In this document: one piece after another, positions 54,941-63,446 of the stretch | Position numbering within the stretch: the first letter of the stretch is position 1 | Layout: every line of letters starts with the position of its first letter | Source: Thermoplasmata archaeon | GTDB taxonomy: Archaea; Thermoplasmatota; Thermoplasmata; GCA-020350865 | Direction: 5' to 3' | Length of the DNA stretch: 64,000 bases | Assembly: GCA_020348445.1 (NCBI GenBank) | Contig: CP070751.1 | Coordinates: forward strand, 484,594 to 548,593 | Made by a program: the position numbers and the translations under genes | The notes under the pieces: generated by a model | Databases searched by the model: none | Told to the model about the DNA's origin: nothing | The model's input: only the letters and a program-made list of their open reading frames with translations

Positions 54941-55753
54941 TTATTCCACAACCACAGCCCCGTAGCCAACAACATCCCTCATCTCCATAACATCGCCGGA
55001 AGTGGAATACTTTAATAAACTGGCCTTGCTGCCATTTACAGCCTCTATCATGGCCATGACTGGGCCGTAACCGCACATGGAGATATTGTATTTATCTACA
55101 GTCTTGTACAATGACTTTGCATCCAAATTGATGATGGCATCGATTGCCATCTTATCCTTCTTTTCAGCCATCTCCTTGGGGACATAATGTGAAAAATCGG
55201 TTGAGGCGATCACAACCACATCCTTACCCTCGATAGCCTTGGAGATAATGATCCCCACTTCTTTTGCCATCTTGTAGGTTTGATGACCAATGCATAATGG
55301 AACGAATTTGATATCTGGTTTAAGAAACTGCAAAAACGGCAACTGCACCTCTATCGAGTGCTCATTTCTGTGGGCCATCAAATCGTTATCGATGACACCT
55401 GTGTGAAGTTTCTGTGCTAATTCCATATCAATGGCCACATCGCCAAGAGGGGTATTGAATTCCTCAGTTGTTATGGCAATAGGGCTTCCAAAACCACCAT
55501 GCTTTGGGCCTATTACTATGAATGTATCTGGGAAGCCATCTTTTGCCAAAGCAGTGCACACATGTGCCGCAACAGGCCCAGAAAACATATAGCCCGCATG
55601 GGGCATTACAGCTCCTTTGATATTTCTTTCCCCACTCTTCAGTTCTGGTATCTCCCCAGGGCCCAATCTGTGAAGAAAACATGCCTCAATCTGCTTTCTT
55701 AGCGCACCTTCCTTTCCCTCATAAAACTGTCCTGCCACAGCCGGGTATCTCAT
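54941..55753 (-). CDS. MEMO1 family protein
   Basis: The 270-residue protein has the MEMO hallmarks: RYPAVAGQFY at the start, MPHAGYMFSGPVAAH, IGPKHGG, RNEHSIEVQLPFLQ and ASTDFSHYVP. The fold is related to nonhaem-iron dioxygenases. The family is also called AmmeMemoRadiSam system protein B, though in archaea it often lies, as here, after rpsB and eno. The biochemical role is not settled. The ATG has GGAGGT a few bases upstream, and a 64-base gap separates it from rpsB. Confidence 0.95.
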   Translation of the reverse strand: MRYPAVAGQFYEGKEGALRKQIEACFLHRLGPGEIPELKSGERNIKGAVMPHAGYMFSGPVAAHVCTALAKDGFPDTFIVIGPKHGGFGSPIAITTEEFNTPLGDVAIDMELAQKLHTGVIDNDLMAHRNEHSIEVQLPFLQFLKPDIKFVPLCIGHQTYKMAKEVGIIISKAIEGKDVVVIASTDFSHYVPKEMAEKKDKMAIDAIINLDAKSLYKTVDKYNISMCGYGPVMAMIEAVNGSKASLLKYSTSGDVMEMRDVVGYGAVVVE

Positions 55754-55817
55754 ATTCTACCTCCGTCCCTTTGATTATGAAATATCTAAAAAACAATATA
55801 CATTTTGAGGTATAAAA

Positions 55818-56432
55818 CTATAGTGATGCTTCAAAGTCCTCCATGGTGGGGGTGAAATCCTCATCTTTCTCTATTGCGCCTTTTAATTTTAGAAATTCTC
55901 TTGTGAGTATCCAATAGACGGCCGCAAGTGCCATCCTTCCCTTGTTGTTTGCAGGGATTATCAAATCCACATTTCTTGTTTCATTGTTTGCATCACAAAT
56001 TCCAACAACTGGTATGCCGATGTTCACAGCTTCCCTTAGTGCTTGCTGATCGGCAGCAGGGTCGGTCACCATCAACACATCAGGTTCCATGTATGTGGGC
56101 AGCAGGGGATTGGTCAGGGTGCCTGGAACGAATCTTCCGGGTATTACCATGACCTTGGTATGTTGGGCAAATACCTTGACAGGTTTTTGGCCGTACTGTC
56201 TTGTGGAAACCACGAGTATCTTTTTAGGCTCATATCTCGAGAGAAACCTCGATGCTTCCCGAAGGCGAGTATCAGTCTGTTTTACATCTAAAACGTAAAG
56301 GCCATCTGTACGAACCCTGAAAATGAATGGTTTCATATCTGCGCTCTTTTGTTGAGTACCTATATGAACCCCTGCAGTCAGATAAACATCCTCAGTCACC
56401 AATAAAGGCTCTCCTTTAATTTCTTCTTCCAA
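55818..56432 (-). CDS. rpsB: Small-subunit ribosomal protein uS2
   Basis: The 204-residue protein shows the archaeal S2 pattern: [35 protein letters not shown], and [17 protein letters not shown]. The length is normal for archaea. The start is TTG with GGAGGG five bases before it, one base after the enolase stop, so translation is probably coupled. A component of the 30S subunit. Confidence 0.95.
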   Translation of the reverse strand: MEEEIKGEPLLVTEDVYLTAGVHIGTQQKSADMKPFIFRVRTDGLYVLDVKQTDTRLREASRFLSRYEPKKILVVSTRQYGQKPVKVFAQHTKVMVIPGRFVPGTLTNPLLPTYMEPDVLMVTDPAADQQALREAVNIGIPVVGICDANNETRNVDLIIPANNKGRMALAAVYWILTREFLKLKGAIEKDEDFTPTMEDFEASL

Positions 56433-56433
56433 A

Positions 56434-57648
56434 TCAACCCTCCGATTGTATGATTTCCTCTTCTATTCTTATCAATTCATTTAGCTTGGCGGTCCTTTCC
56501 CCCCCAACCACCCCTGTCTTTATGGCATGACAACCGAAGGCAACAGCCAAATGGGCTATTGTAGAATCTGTTGTCTCACCACTTCGGTGAGAGACTACGG
56601 TCTTATAACCATTTTCATGGGCCACTTTGATGGTTTCTATTGTCCTGGTCAGCGTACCAACCTGATTGGGCTTGATTAGAACTGCATTGGTCGCGCCCAT
56701 TTGGATGCCGTTTTTTAACCTATTTACGTCAGTTACGAACAGATCGTCACCTACGATGGTGCATTTACTACCCACGGCCTTTGTTAGTTTGGAATACCCT
56801 TCGAAATCCTCCTGATCCAGAGGATCTTCCACCAGATTTAGCTCATAATTATCGATAAGATGCGTTACAAATTCTATCTGATCTTCAGTGTTCAATTTTC
56901 CGTTCTTGTAATGATAATAACCATCTTTGAAAAGTTCTGAGGCCGCGATGTCCAAGCACGGTCTGATTGAAAAACCGGCTGTATCTGATACTTCCTTGCA
57001 CGCGTCAGCAACAAGCTCCAATGCCTCCTCATTATCCATCTTCGCAACCCAGGCACCTTCATCTCCCTTGCCGATGGCTGAATCTGGAAACTTATCCTTC
57101 AACCTTTTTTTTACGTGTGCATGAACCTGGGCATTAGCGAAAATGGATTCTTTTGCTGTTTTCCCCAGGGCAATGGCCGAGTACTCCTGAATATCTGTTC
57201 CACCCACCGCGTGCTTTCCTCCCCCTAAAACATTGCCCAAGGGATAAGGTGTTCTTTTGGCAAATGCTCCACCTAAATAATGATATAACGGAAGTCCCAG
57301 GACAAATGCAGCGGCCTTGGCATTTGCAAGGGAAGTTGCCACAGACACGTTACCGCCCATATTTGAGAAGTTATCTGAGCCGTCGAGCTCGACCAAAATA
57401 GAATCTATTTCTTCCTGCTCTATCACATCCATATCAATTAGCTTTGGTGCAACGTTCTCTTGGAAATTCTGTATAGCGAAATCCACTCCTTTCGTGGGAA
57501 ATGCCGTAACTTCATTTGCCCCTGTGCTTGCTCCACTTGGTGCCGAGGCTGTGCCAAAACCACTTTGGGTATATATGTCCACTTCAACTGTGGGATTGCC
57601 CCTGCTGTCAAGAATCTTTCTTATGGCAACCTCCGTGATTTGCGTCAA
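56434..57648 (-). CDS. eno: Enolase
   Basis: Glycolytic and gluconeogenic enzyme that converts 2-phosphoglycerate to phosphoenolpyruvate in the cytosol. The 404 residues include [17 protein letters not shown], the Mg-binding DLFVTD and VEDPLD regions, the enolase signature [13 protein letters not shown] and [15 protein letters not shown]. It starts at TTG 57648, nine bases after the rpoK stop; GGGAGAG overlaps that stop. It is a member of the conserved rpoK-eno-rpsB-MEMO1 cluster. Confidence 0.97.
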   Translation of the reverse strand: MTQITEVAIRKILDSRGNPTVEVDIYTQSGFGTASAPSGASTGANEVTAFPTKGVDFAIQNFQENVAPKLIDMDVIEQEEIDSILVELDGSDNFSNMGGNVSVATSLANAKAAAFVLGLPLYHYLGGAFAKRTPYPLGNVLGGGKHAVGGTDIQEYSAIALGKTAKESIFANAQVHAHVKKRLKDKFPDSAIGKGDEGAWVAKMDNEEALELVADACKEVSDTAGFSIRPCLDIAASELFKDGYYHYKNGKLNTEDQIEFVTHLIDNYELNLVEDPLDQEDFEGYSKLTKAVGSKCTIVGDDLFVTDVNRLKNGIQMGATNAVLIKPNQVGTLTRTIETIKVAHENGYKTVVSHRSGETTDSTIAHLAVAFGCHAIKTGVVGGERTAKLNELIRIEEEIIQSEG

Positions 57649-57657
57649 AACTCTCCC

Positions 57658-57831
57658 TCAGATATCTCTTAACGCGTTAATGGGAATAATCCCTTTTCTA
57701 TATTCCCTCTCCGCCAACTCAACAGGGCTTATTATTCCCTTCTTTTCCCTGATTAACAACGGTGCACCCATTGTTATCTGTAATGCCCGAGCACCTATTA
57801 TTCTCGCCTTCTCGAATCTTGTATGTTTCAT
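57658..57831 (-). CDS. rpoK: DNA-directed RNA polymerase subunit K (Rpo6)
   Basis: Translating the minus strand from ATG 57831 gives a 57-residue protein with FEKARIIGARALQITMGAP, LLIREKKGIISPVELAERE and RKGIIPINALRDI, the clear pattern of archaeal RpoK and eukaryotic Rpb6. It is a small assembly subunit of RNA polymerase. Short length makes it easy to miss. It is the first gene of the cluster; rpoN, which often precedes rpoK in archaea, is not seen upstream. Confidence 0.95.
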   Translation of the reverse strand: MKHTRFEKARIIGARALQITMGAPLLIREKKGIISPVELAEREYRKGIIPINALRDI

Positions 57832-57893
57832 TTTTACCAGCCCAAAGTCGGATTATACAATGAAATGGATGGGTATACCCCTAATAAAGAGGC

Positions 57894-57903
57894 TATAGAT
57901 AAA
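57894..57903 (-). promoter_or_regulatory. TATA-like box of the rpoK-eno-rpsB cluster
   Basis: The minus strand reads TTTATCTATA, which would start transcription near 57872 and give a leader of about 40 bases. It is the best candidate in the 260-base gap between rpoK and the divergent UPF0248 gene. Confidence 0.4.
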
Positions 57904-57969
57904 TGTTTTGCAGTTTGAATGAAAAAGATGATTATTAATCTTCACTTTCATTTTATATCTTTGATTATT

Positions 57970-58002
57970 GGGTGGGCGGAGGGGGTAATGGAAGGAGGGA
58001 GG
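57970..58002 (+). other. G-rich tract (quadruplex potential) upstream of UPF0248 gene
   Basis: A 33-base stretch has 24 G and several runs of three to five G, starting GGGTGGGCGGAGGGGG. It contrasts sharply with its AT-rich surroundings. It contains SD-like GGAGG but no start codon in reach of a credible gene. Confidence 0.45.
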
Positions 58003-58091
58003 AAAAACAACATATTGCCTACCATTAAATAAAAATGATAACTACAATAGAGAGGTAGGATTAAATAATAAATAGGTCATAAACTTATTAT

Positions 58092-58334
58092 ATGCCTCTC
58101 CCAAGAGAAATTCTAAATGAACTCAAATGGCGCGAGGATAGAAACCTGTCTTCTACAGAGATATGGTATGTTCACAGGGGCGCTGCCAACGATACAAAGA
58201 TAGTATCAGGTGGCGAGATTTTGGATTTGGAGCATTCGTTCATGATTTTAGAGGATGCATCCATCCCCTATCATAGAATTTTTAAAATCGTGTACGAGGG
58301 AGAGGTTATATTTGAAAGAGAAAAAAGAAAGTGA
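58092..58334 (+). CDS. UPF0248 / DUF504 family protein
   Basis: The 80-residue protein matches the DUF504 family: PREILNELKWRE, WYVHRGAANDTKIVSG and IPYHRIFKI. The family is widespread in archaea, and its role has been proposed to involve RNA. TAAATAATAAATAG lies about 30 bases upstream, and no ribosome site is present, so initiation may be leaderless. The stop overlaps the next ORF, so the two are cotranscribed. Confidence 0.9.
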   Translation: MPLPREILNELKWREDRNLSSTEIWYVHRGAANDTKIVSGGEILDLEHSFMILEDASIPYHRIFKIVYEGEVIFEREKRK

Positions 58335-58777
58335 TATTAATGGAATCTCGTGAAAACACCGAATTTGTCCCCTCCCCTGAAGAAATCAAGGACATCCTAT
58401 CGAAGTCGAAGGTGATAGCAGTTGTAGGGCTCTCCAATGACAGGATGAGGCCAAGCAATAGGATCGGAAAATTCCTCAAGGTCAAAGGTTATAAGGTCAT
58501 TCCCGTCAATCCAAATTACGATTCTGTATTGGATTTGAAGTCGTATCCAACCCTGCTTGATGTTCCAGAAGAAATTGATATTGTAGATATTTTTAGAAAA
58601 CCAGAAGCCGTTGGCGATGTGGTTTCCGATGCCATTAAAAAGGGCGTTAAGGTGGTGTGGATGCAGGAGGGCATAATAAATATTGATGCCGCGCAGAAGG
58701 CAAAAGAAGCGGGAATTACAGTGGTAATGGACAGATGCATCTACAAGGAATATGATATACATTTTATGCGTCATTAA
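58331..58777 (+). CDS. CoA-binding domain protein (YccU-like)
   Basis: The 148 residues (145 from the ATG at 58340) form a single Rossmann-like CoA-binding domain: VIAVVGLSNDRMRPSNRIG near 30, VNPNYDSVL near 60, DIVDIFRKPEAV near 82 and VWMQEGIINIDA near 108, then a conserved C in MDRCIY. It resembles the CoA-binding half of succinyl-CoA synthetase alpha but lacks the ligase part. The GTG at 58331 overlaps the previous TGA. The ATG at 58340 with GTGAT just before it may be the real start. The function is not established. Confidence 0.9.
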   Translation: MILMESRENTEFVPSPEEIKDILSKSKVIAVVGLSNDRMRPSNRIGKFLKVKGYKVIPVNPNYDSVLDLKSYPTLLDVPEEIDIVDIFRKPEAVGDVVSDAIKKGVKVVWMQEGIINIDAAQKAKEAGITVVMDRCIYKEYDIHFMRH

Positions 58778-58820
58778 TTCATCATGATTGCTTGATGGTT
58801 CAATTTCTAATGATTTTGTA

Positions 58821-58852
58821 GGTGGGTATGGAGGTGGGGGTAGGTGGGTGGG
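58821..58852 (+). other. Second G-rich tract after the CoA-binding gene
   Basis: GGTGGGTATGGAGGTGGGGG and following GGTGGGTGGG runs make up a 32-base tract of almost only G and T, between the CoA-binding gene and the thioredoxin promoter. With the tract at 57970, it brackets the two-gene unit. Confidence 0.45.
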
Positions 58853-58946
58853 TAAATATAATTTTCCTAATACTAAATGATCAAATCCACCGATAATTTC
58901 TATCATATTCGGCACTCCTGACACCTTATTCAGTGACAGCTCAATC

Positions 58947-58954
58947 TTTATATA
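58947..58954 (+). promoter_or_regulatory. TATA box of thioredoxin gene
   Basis: TTTATATA is a canonical archaeal box. It predicts transcription from about 58977 and a leader of about 30 bases containing the GGAGGTG ribosome site. Confidence 0.65.
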
Positions 58955-59009
58955 GAGTTAACCCTATTGCGGTTATGTTAATACCGTGCAAAACCGCGGA
59001 GGTGTAAAA

Positions 59010-59420
59010 ATGGATGAACTCGAAGAGATAAGAGCAAAAAAAATACAGTCATATTGGAATGACATGCAACCACCTGCTGTAACACTTGAAAGGAAGATGC
59101 CGAATGTACCAATAGAATTAACCGACGAGAACTTTGCTGAAATAATTCAGGAATTCGACTTCATTATCGTGGATTGTTGGGCGCCATGGTGCGGACCCTG
59201 CAAGATGCTTTCTCCTGTAATAGATGAGCTTGCAGGTGACTATGAAGGTAAGTCGGTCTTTGGCAAGCTTAACACAGATATGAACAGACAGGTTGCCACT
59301 GAGTTCGGTATCATGAGCATCCCAACACTTCTATTTATTAAGAACGGAAGATTGGTTGATACCATCATAGGAGCAGTTCCAAAAGAGGTTATAGTATCAA
59401 AAATGAAAAGGTTTCTCTGA
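59010..59420 (+). CDS. trx: Thioredoxin with N-terminal extension
   Basis: The 136-residue protein has the active-site motif WAPWCGPCK (CGPC) in the middle, the cis-proline segment MSIPTLLF and the usual GAVPKE end. An extra N-terminal helix of about 30 residues begins MDELEEIRAKK. The ATG at 59010 is chosen since GGAGGTG lies five to ten bases before it; an upstream GTG at 58986 is unlikely. The protein reduces disulfides in the cytosol. A ferredoxin gene follows 26 bases downstream in the same direction. Confidence 0.93.
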   Translation: MDELEEIRAKKIQSYWNDMQPPAVTLERKMPNVPIELTDENFAEIIQEFDFIIVDCWAPWCGPCKMLSPVIDELAGDYEGKSVFGKLNTDMNRQVATEFGIMSIPTLLFIKNGRLVDTIIGAVPKEVIVSKMKRFL

Positions 59421-59446
59421 TGATGCATAAAAAGGGGTTTTGATAA

Positions 59447-59632
59447 ATGCGTGCAATTGTGGATGAAAGTCGATGTTCCGGATGCGAAGCCTGTGTGGGC
59501 CTTTGCCCCACCGATGCAATATCCATTAAGGAGGGAGTTGCCAAGATCATGGGGCCATTTTGCAAGGGATGCGGATTTTGTATCGAGGATTGTGGGGAGG
59601 AAGCAATTAGAGTCCTTGAAGATGTGTTTTGA
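59447..59632 (+). CDS. 2[4Fe-4S] ferredoxin
   Basis: The 61-residue protein has two four-cysteine motifs, CSGCEACVGLCP and CKGCGFCIEDC, each able to bind one [4Fe-4S] cluster. This is the usual length of a bacterial/archaeal-type ferredoxin electron carrier. In the second motif a Gly follows the last Cys instead of Pro. It lies directly behind thioredoxin and could belong to the same transcript. Confidence 0.93.
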   Translation: MRAIVDESRCSGCEACVGLCPTDAISIKEGVAKIMGPFCKGCGFCIEDCGEEAIRVLEDVF

Positions 59633-59656
59633 CTCCGTACATTGCCATAAAAAACC

Positions 59657-59664
59657 TTTAAATA
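59657..59664 (+). promoter_or_regulatory. TATA box of topA
   Basis: TTTAAATA lies 26-33 bases before the ATG at 59690, with C-rich sequence and no ribosome site in between. A leaderless mRNA is predicted. Confidence 0.6.
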
Positions 59665-59689
59665 AGAAAAGCTTCATGCAACACCCCCT

Positions 59690-61714
59690 ATGAGCATTCT
59701 CGTTGTGTGTGAAAAACAAAACGCTGCAAAACGTATCGCAGTTATACTTTCCAATGGAAAAGCTAGGGAGACATATATCCACAAAGTGCCTGTCTATTTT
59801 TTTGAAAGAAAAGGGACGAATTACGCTGTAATCGGTCTTCGTGGCCATATCCTGGAATTGGACTACCCTGAGCAGTATCTGGGATGGCATAGGATAAAAC
59901 CAAGGGAACTAACACATATTGCCCCTGAGAAGAGGGTGTCCAAGGGTGCAAGGAACATAGTTTCTGCCCTAAAGGACCTTGCAAGGGAAAATGAGGGAGT
60001 AATCATTGCCACAGATTATGACAGGGAAGGTGAGTTAATTGGTGTAGAGGGCCTGGACATAGTAAAGGATATAAATCCAAGATTGGAGGTGAAAAGAGCG
60101 AGGTTCAGCGCCCTGACAAAGGATGAGGTAGAAGGTGCTTTTCAGAATTTGGTTGATGTTGATTACAACCTTTCAGCATCGGCAGAGTCAAGGCAGGTCG
60201 TGGATCTGGCATGGGGAGCTTCCCTTACAAGATTCATATCAATTGCATCCAATCAAAGTGGTAAGGATTTTCTATCAGTTGGAAGGGTTCAGAGCCCAAC
60301 ATTGGCATTGCTTGTAGATAGGGAGAAGGAAATCGAAAGTTTCGAGCCTGAACCTTACTGGGAAATCGAGGCGAAATTGGAGAAGAAGAATAAGTTCACT
60401 GCAAAACACATAAACGGGAGGTTCAAGGACAAGAATGAGGCCAAGAAGGTACAAAAGAGGGCAGAAGGTTCAGAGAATGGTATCGTCGCAAAAGTCATAA
60501 AAAAAGAAAAAAAGGACAAACCTCCTGCGCCGTATAACACCACCGCATTTCTCAGGGATGCCACAAGGCAGGGATTCACGGCAGCAAGGGCCATGGCTGT
60601 TGCAGAGGATCTTTATACCAATGGATTCATAAGCTACCCCAGAACAGACAACACCGTATATCCAAAGTCACTTAATTTGAGAAATCTTTTGGAAAAAATG
60701 AAGAATTCCGAGTTTTCCTCGGAGGCTTCCGAGCTTCTAGCAATACCCCGACTTATCCCCACAAGGGGAAAAACACTCGCAACGGACCACCCCCCGATTC
60801 ACCCCACAGGTGCAGCCAAGAAGAAGGACTTAAACAGGAATCAATGGAAGGTTTACGAACTTGTTGCAAGAAGGTTTTTTGCCACATTGGCAAAACCTGC
60901 CGTCCAAGAGGTTACGAATGTAGAAATCGATCTTAGCAAAGAGATTTTCACAACCAACGGACTCAGATTTATCGACCTCGGTTGGAGAAAGTATTTTCCT
61001 TATTACACCCCCAAGGAGAAAATTCTGCCCAAAATGATAGAAGGGGATATGGTGAAAGTTCTAGGGGTGGAGATGATCGAGGATCAAACCAAGCCTCCAA
61101 ACAGGTATGGACAGGGAGCCCTTATCGCCGAAATGGAGAGACTCGGCCTTGGAACCAAAAGCACCCGCCATGAGATAATCCAAAAGCTCTACGGAAGAGG
61201 CTACGTAAAAGATTCCCCGCCAAAACCCACACCCTCTGGCATAGCTGTAATAGAGGCATTAGAGGAGCATGCCAGGACCATCACCAGGGCCAGGATGACA
61301 AGTACCCTTGAAAATGACATGGCAGAGGTTGCTGAGGGAAAGAAGGATTTTGTAGATGTTGTGAATGAATCACAGGAGATGCTGGACAAGGTCTTCATAA
61401 TACTTGAGGAAAACAAGGAGAATATAGGAAGCTCCATAAAAGAGGCCTTGAAGAAGCAGAGGATCGTCGGGGAGTGTCAGCGGTGTGGTGGAGAACTTTT
61501 GATAACCCGCTCGCGGCGGGGCAAGAGATTTGTTGGCTGCTCGAATTTCCCGAAATGCAGAAACTCTTACGCCTTACCTCAAAGGGGAAAGCTCGATTTT
61601 GCAGATTTCACTTGCGAGAAGTGCGGGGCACCCATGATAAAGTTCGGAAGAGGCAGGGGAAGGAAAAAGGACGTATGCATAAACATGAAGTGCGAGGCAA
61701 GTAAGGTCTCTTAG
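59690..61714 (+). CDS. topA: DNA topoisomerase I (type IA)
   Basis: The 674-residue enzyme relaxes negative supercoils through a 5'-phosphotyrosine. It has an N-terminal TOPRIM domain (about 1-150: VVCEKQNAAKRIA, then ATDYDREGE) and the active-site tyrosine Y316 in GFISYPRTDNTVYP. DHPPIHPTG and GTKSTRHEII also fit. Two C-terminal zinc motifs follow (CQRCGG with CSNFPKC, and CEKCGAP with CINMKC). The pattern is that of archaeal topoisomerase I/III. It is transcribed from its own promoter, downstream of thioredoxin and ferredoxin. Confidence 0.97.
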   Translation: MSILVVCEKQNAAKRIAVILSNGKARETYIHKVPVYFFERKGTNYAVIGLRGHILELDYPEQYLGWHRIKPRELTHIAPEKRVSKGARNIVSALKDLARENEGVIIATDYDREGELIGVEGLDIVKDINPRLEVKRARFSALTKDEVEGAFQNLVDVDYNLSASAESRQVVDLAWGASLTRFISIASNQSGKDFLSVGRVQSPTLALLVDREKEIESFEPEPYWEIEAKLEKKNKFTAKHINGRFKDKNEAKKVQKRAEGSENGIVAKVIKKEKKDKPPAPYNTTAFLRDATRQGFTAARAMAVAEDLYTNGFISYPRTDNTVYPKSLNLRNLLEKMKNSEFSSEASELLAIPRLIPTRGKTLATDHPPIHPTGAAKKKDLNRNQWKVYELVARRFFATLAKPAVQEVTNVEIDLSKEIFTTNGLRFIDLGWRKYFPYYTPKEKILPKMIEGDMVKVLGVEMIEDQTKPPNRYGQGALIAEMERLGLGTKSTRHEIIQKLYGRGYVKDSPPKPTPSGIAVIEALEEHARTITRARMTSTLENDMAEVAEGKKDFVDVVNESQEMLDKVFIILEENKENIGSSIKEALKKQRIVGECQRCGGELLITRSRRGKRFVGCSNFPKCRNSYALPQRGKLDFADFTCEKCGAPMIKFGRGRGRKKDVCINMKCEASKVS

Positions 61715-61794
61715 ATATGACAGGATCCTTTTATTCAACAATTCCATTATTTAACAAGATTGTTATGTAAAATACGATATGTACCAACGGATAT

Positions 61795-62517
61795 TCACCT
61801 CTCCCTCATATCTTCTATCAACTTAACAAGTTCATTTATTATAAAATCGTTGATTTCATTTCCTTTTTCTTTTGAAGCATCCCTTGGATCACCCATAACA
61901 CCCGAAGGAAAATATTTTTCTGGATCTGGTAGAACCATGAACTTTGGGGGTCTATCTTTACCTGCTGTGCCTTTTCCTTTTACCAAGTCCCCCCTTATAG
62001 CCATTACCCTTGAGGTTTCTATTAAACCTGAATGACTGTCGTCATTTGGTATGCTCTCATCAGAATCTAGCAGATCATACGCGATATCGTAGTCCGAGAG
62101 AACCATGATATTGACCTTGTTCTCCCGAACCACCTTCTCTGCAGCCAAACGCAGAGCTGCCATGTGCACCCTGCCAGCGTGACCCGAAAGCACCACTATG
62201 TTTTTAATGCCGTTTCGTAAGAACTCGGAGAGAATATCGTAAACTAGAGAGCGTAGGGTATCAAAGGAGATTGTTATGGTTCCCGCTAGGTTCCTTGTGG
62301 AGGAACAAAATCCGTACCTTATGGGAGGGGCTATTAGGGCTTTTGTCTGCTGGGCAACCTTTTCTGCCACATATTCCGGCTGAATGGAATCCGTACATAA
62401 AGGTAAATGAGAGCCGTGCCCCTCTATTGCACCGATGGGTAAAATAACCACTGTATTCTCGTTTACATTTTCCTTGAATTCCTTCATAGAGAGCTCGTCG
62501 AGGTACATGAACATCAC
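61795..62517 (-). CDS. Creatininase-family amidohydrolase
   Basis: The 240 residues show the metal-binding family motifs PIGAIEGHGSHLPLCTD, LSGHAG and DDSHSGLIETS, typical of creatininase-like amidohydrolases. In archaea this family includes the formamide hydrolase of riboflavin and F420 synthesis (ArfB), so a role there is possible but not shown. The listed start is GTG; an ATG at 62508 with GTGAT a few bases before it is an alternative. The gene stands alone between topA and a divergent secreted-protein gene. Confidence 0.88.
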   Translation of the reverse strand: MMFMYLDELSMKEFKENVNENTVVILPIGAIEGHGSHLPLCTDSIQPEYVAEKVAQQTKALIAPPIRYGFCSSTRNLAGTITISFDTLRSLVYDILSEFLRNGIKNIVVLSGHAGRVHMAALRLAAEKVVRENKVNIMVLSDYDIAYDLLDSDESIPNDDSHSGLIETSRVMAIRGDLVKGKGTAGKDRPPKFMVLPDPEKYFPSGVMGDPRDASKEKGNEINDFIINELVKLIEDMRER

Positions 62518-62632
62518 GGGTACGGCATTAAAATGAAATATGAAAAAGGTTTTGATTGGAACTTAGGCAGAAACGAAACAAACCACCACAACGTTTTTTA
62601 AGCAAGCTCGCGTTTATAGAAATGGTGAGTTT

Positions 62633-63157
62633 ATGCGAAGGAGCCTGGCATTATATACGATTATAACTACATTCTGTGTCTTTGCAGGGATTGCCAGTGC
62701 AGGGGAACCGGATGTATCTGCAAATAATGTAATTGGTATTGAGCCAGAAGAGGAATTCGACTTGGTGATATTTGTTGAGAGTCATGCCGATGATTCGAAC
62801 TACACCGTGATAGTCACATTGCACAGGAGGTTCGAGTTCGTTGAGAATAAAAGTGACATGATCATCTCAGGCGATGAAGCCTCGATAACTCTTGAGGGGG
62901 ATGATAAAGATGAATTGAGGTTCGAATTTCCCATGATGGCCGAAGAGGATACTCCTGAAGGTAGTTATCACATAGACTATGAAGCATATTGGAATGGATC
63001 AGAGACTGACTTCGAAAATAAGCTCATTAAAATGGACTCGGTTCGTGTTTCTGTGGGAGAGGGAGGAAGAAGTTCCTGTTCCACCACAGATTTTTTAATA
63101 CTACCTGTCCTGGCAATAGGACTTGTATTCTGTATAGTCAAAAAGGAGAAAAGGTGA
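62633..63157 (+). CDS. Secreted, C-terminally anchored beta protein
   Basis: The 174-residue protein has a signal peptide with a likely cleavage near ASAGE (residue 23), a beta-rich acidic ectodomain and a C-terminal membrane helix (about 152-169) ending in KKEKR. It should sit outside with a short basic cytosolic end. GGTGAG lies five bases before the ATG. Its stop codon overlaps the ribosome site of the eL13 gene. No family is recognised. Confidence 0.8.
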   Translation: MRRSLALYTIITTFCVFAGIASAGEPDVSANNVIGIEPEEEFDLVIFVESHADDSNYTVIVTLHRRFEFVENKSDMIISGDEASITLEGDDKDELRFEFPMMAEEDTPEGSYHIDYEAYWNGSETDFENKLIKMDSVRVSVGEGGRSSCSTTDFLILPVLAIGLVFCIVKKEKR

Positions 63158-63162
63158 TTATC

Positions 63163-63432
63163 ATGGAGCCAAGGGTATTTTCAAGCGGAAAAATGCGATC
63201 TGCAAGGGGATTTTCAACCCTGGAACTTAAGAAAGCAAGAATCGATGTCAGGATTGCTAAGAGATTGGGATTGAGGGTGGATTTTAGAAGAAAAACAGCC
63301 TACGATGAGAACATCAAGCTCATAAAAGAAAAGCTCGAGGATGAGAAAAAGAAGAGAGAAATAAAGAAGAAAACGAAGAAAGGGAAGGTTGAAAAGGCCA
63401 AGAAAGTACCCAAATCTAAAAAAGAGGATTAA
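63163..63432 (+). CDS. rpl13e: Large-subunit ribosomal protein eL13
   Basis: From the ATG at 63163 the 89-residue product has PRVFSSGKMRSARGFSTLE, ARIDVRIAKRLGLRVDFRRK and a lysine-rich end, the pattern of archaeal eL13. AAGGTGAT just before it overlaps the TGA of the preceding gene, which favours this ATG over a GTG at 63154. The family is patchy among archaea and absent from many Euryarchaeota. The lysine-rich tail fits rRNA binding. Confidence 0.85.
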   Translation: MEPRVFSSGKMRSARGFSTLELKKARIDVRIAKRLGLRVDFRRKTAYDENIKLIKEKLEDEKKKREIKKKTKKGKVEKAKKVPKSKKED

Positions 63433-63446
63433 TTAGAATAAAAATG

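Noticed and set aside
57317..57898. 193-codon plus-strand ORF
   Set aside because: It is antisense to enolase and rpoK, both of which are certain.
57832..58091. tRNA gene or rpoN upstream of rpoK
   Set aside because: No cloverleaf with a T-loop consensus and no CxxC-containing RpoN-like frame could be found on either strand.
58397..58924. 175-codon minus-strand ORF
   Set aside because: It lies opposite the CoA-binding gene, whose motifs are clear, and its translation is low-complexity and unlike any protein family.
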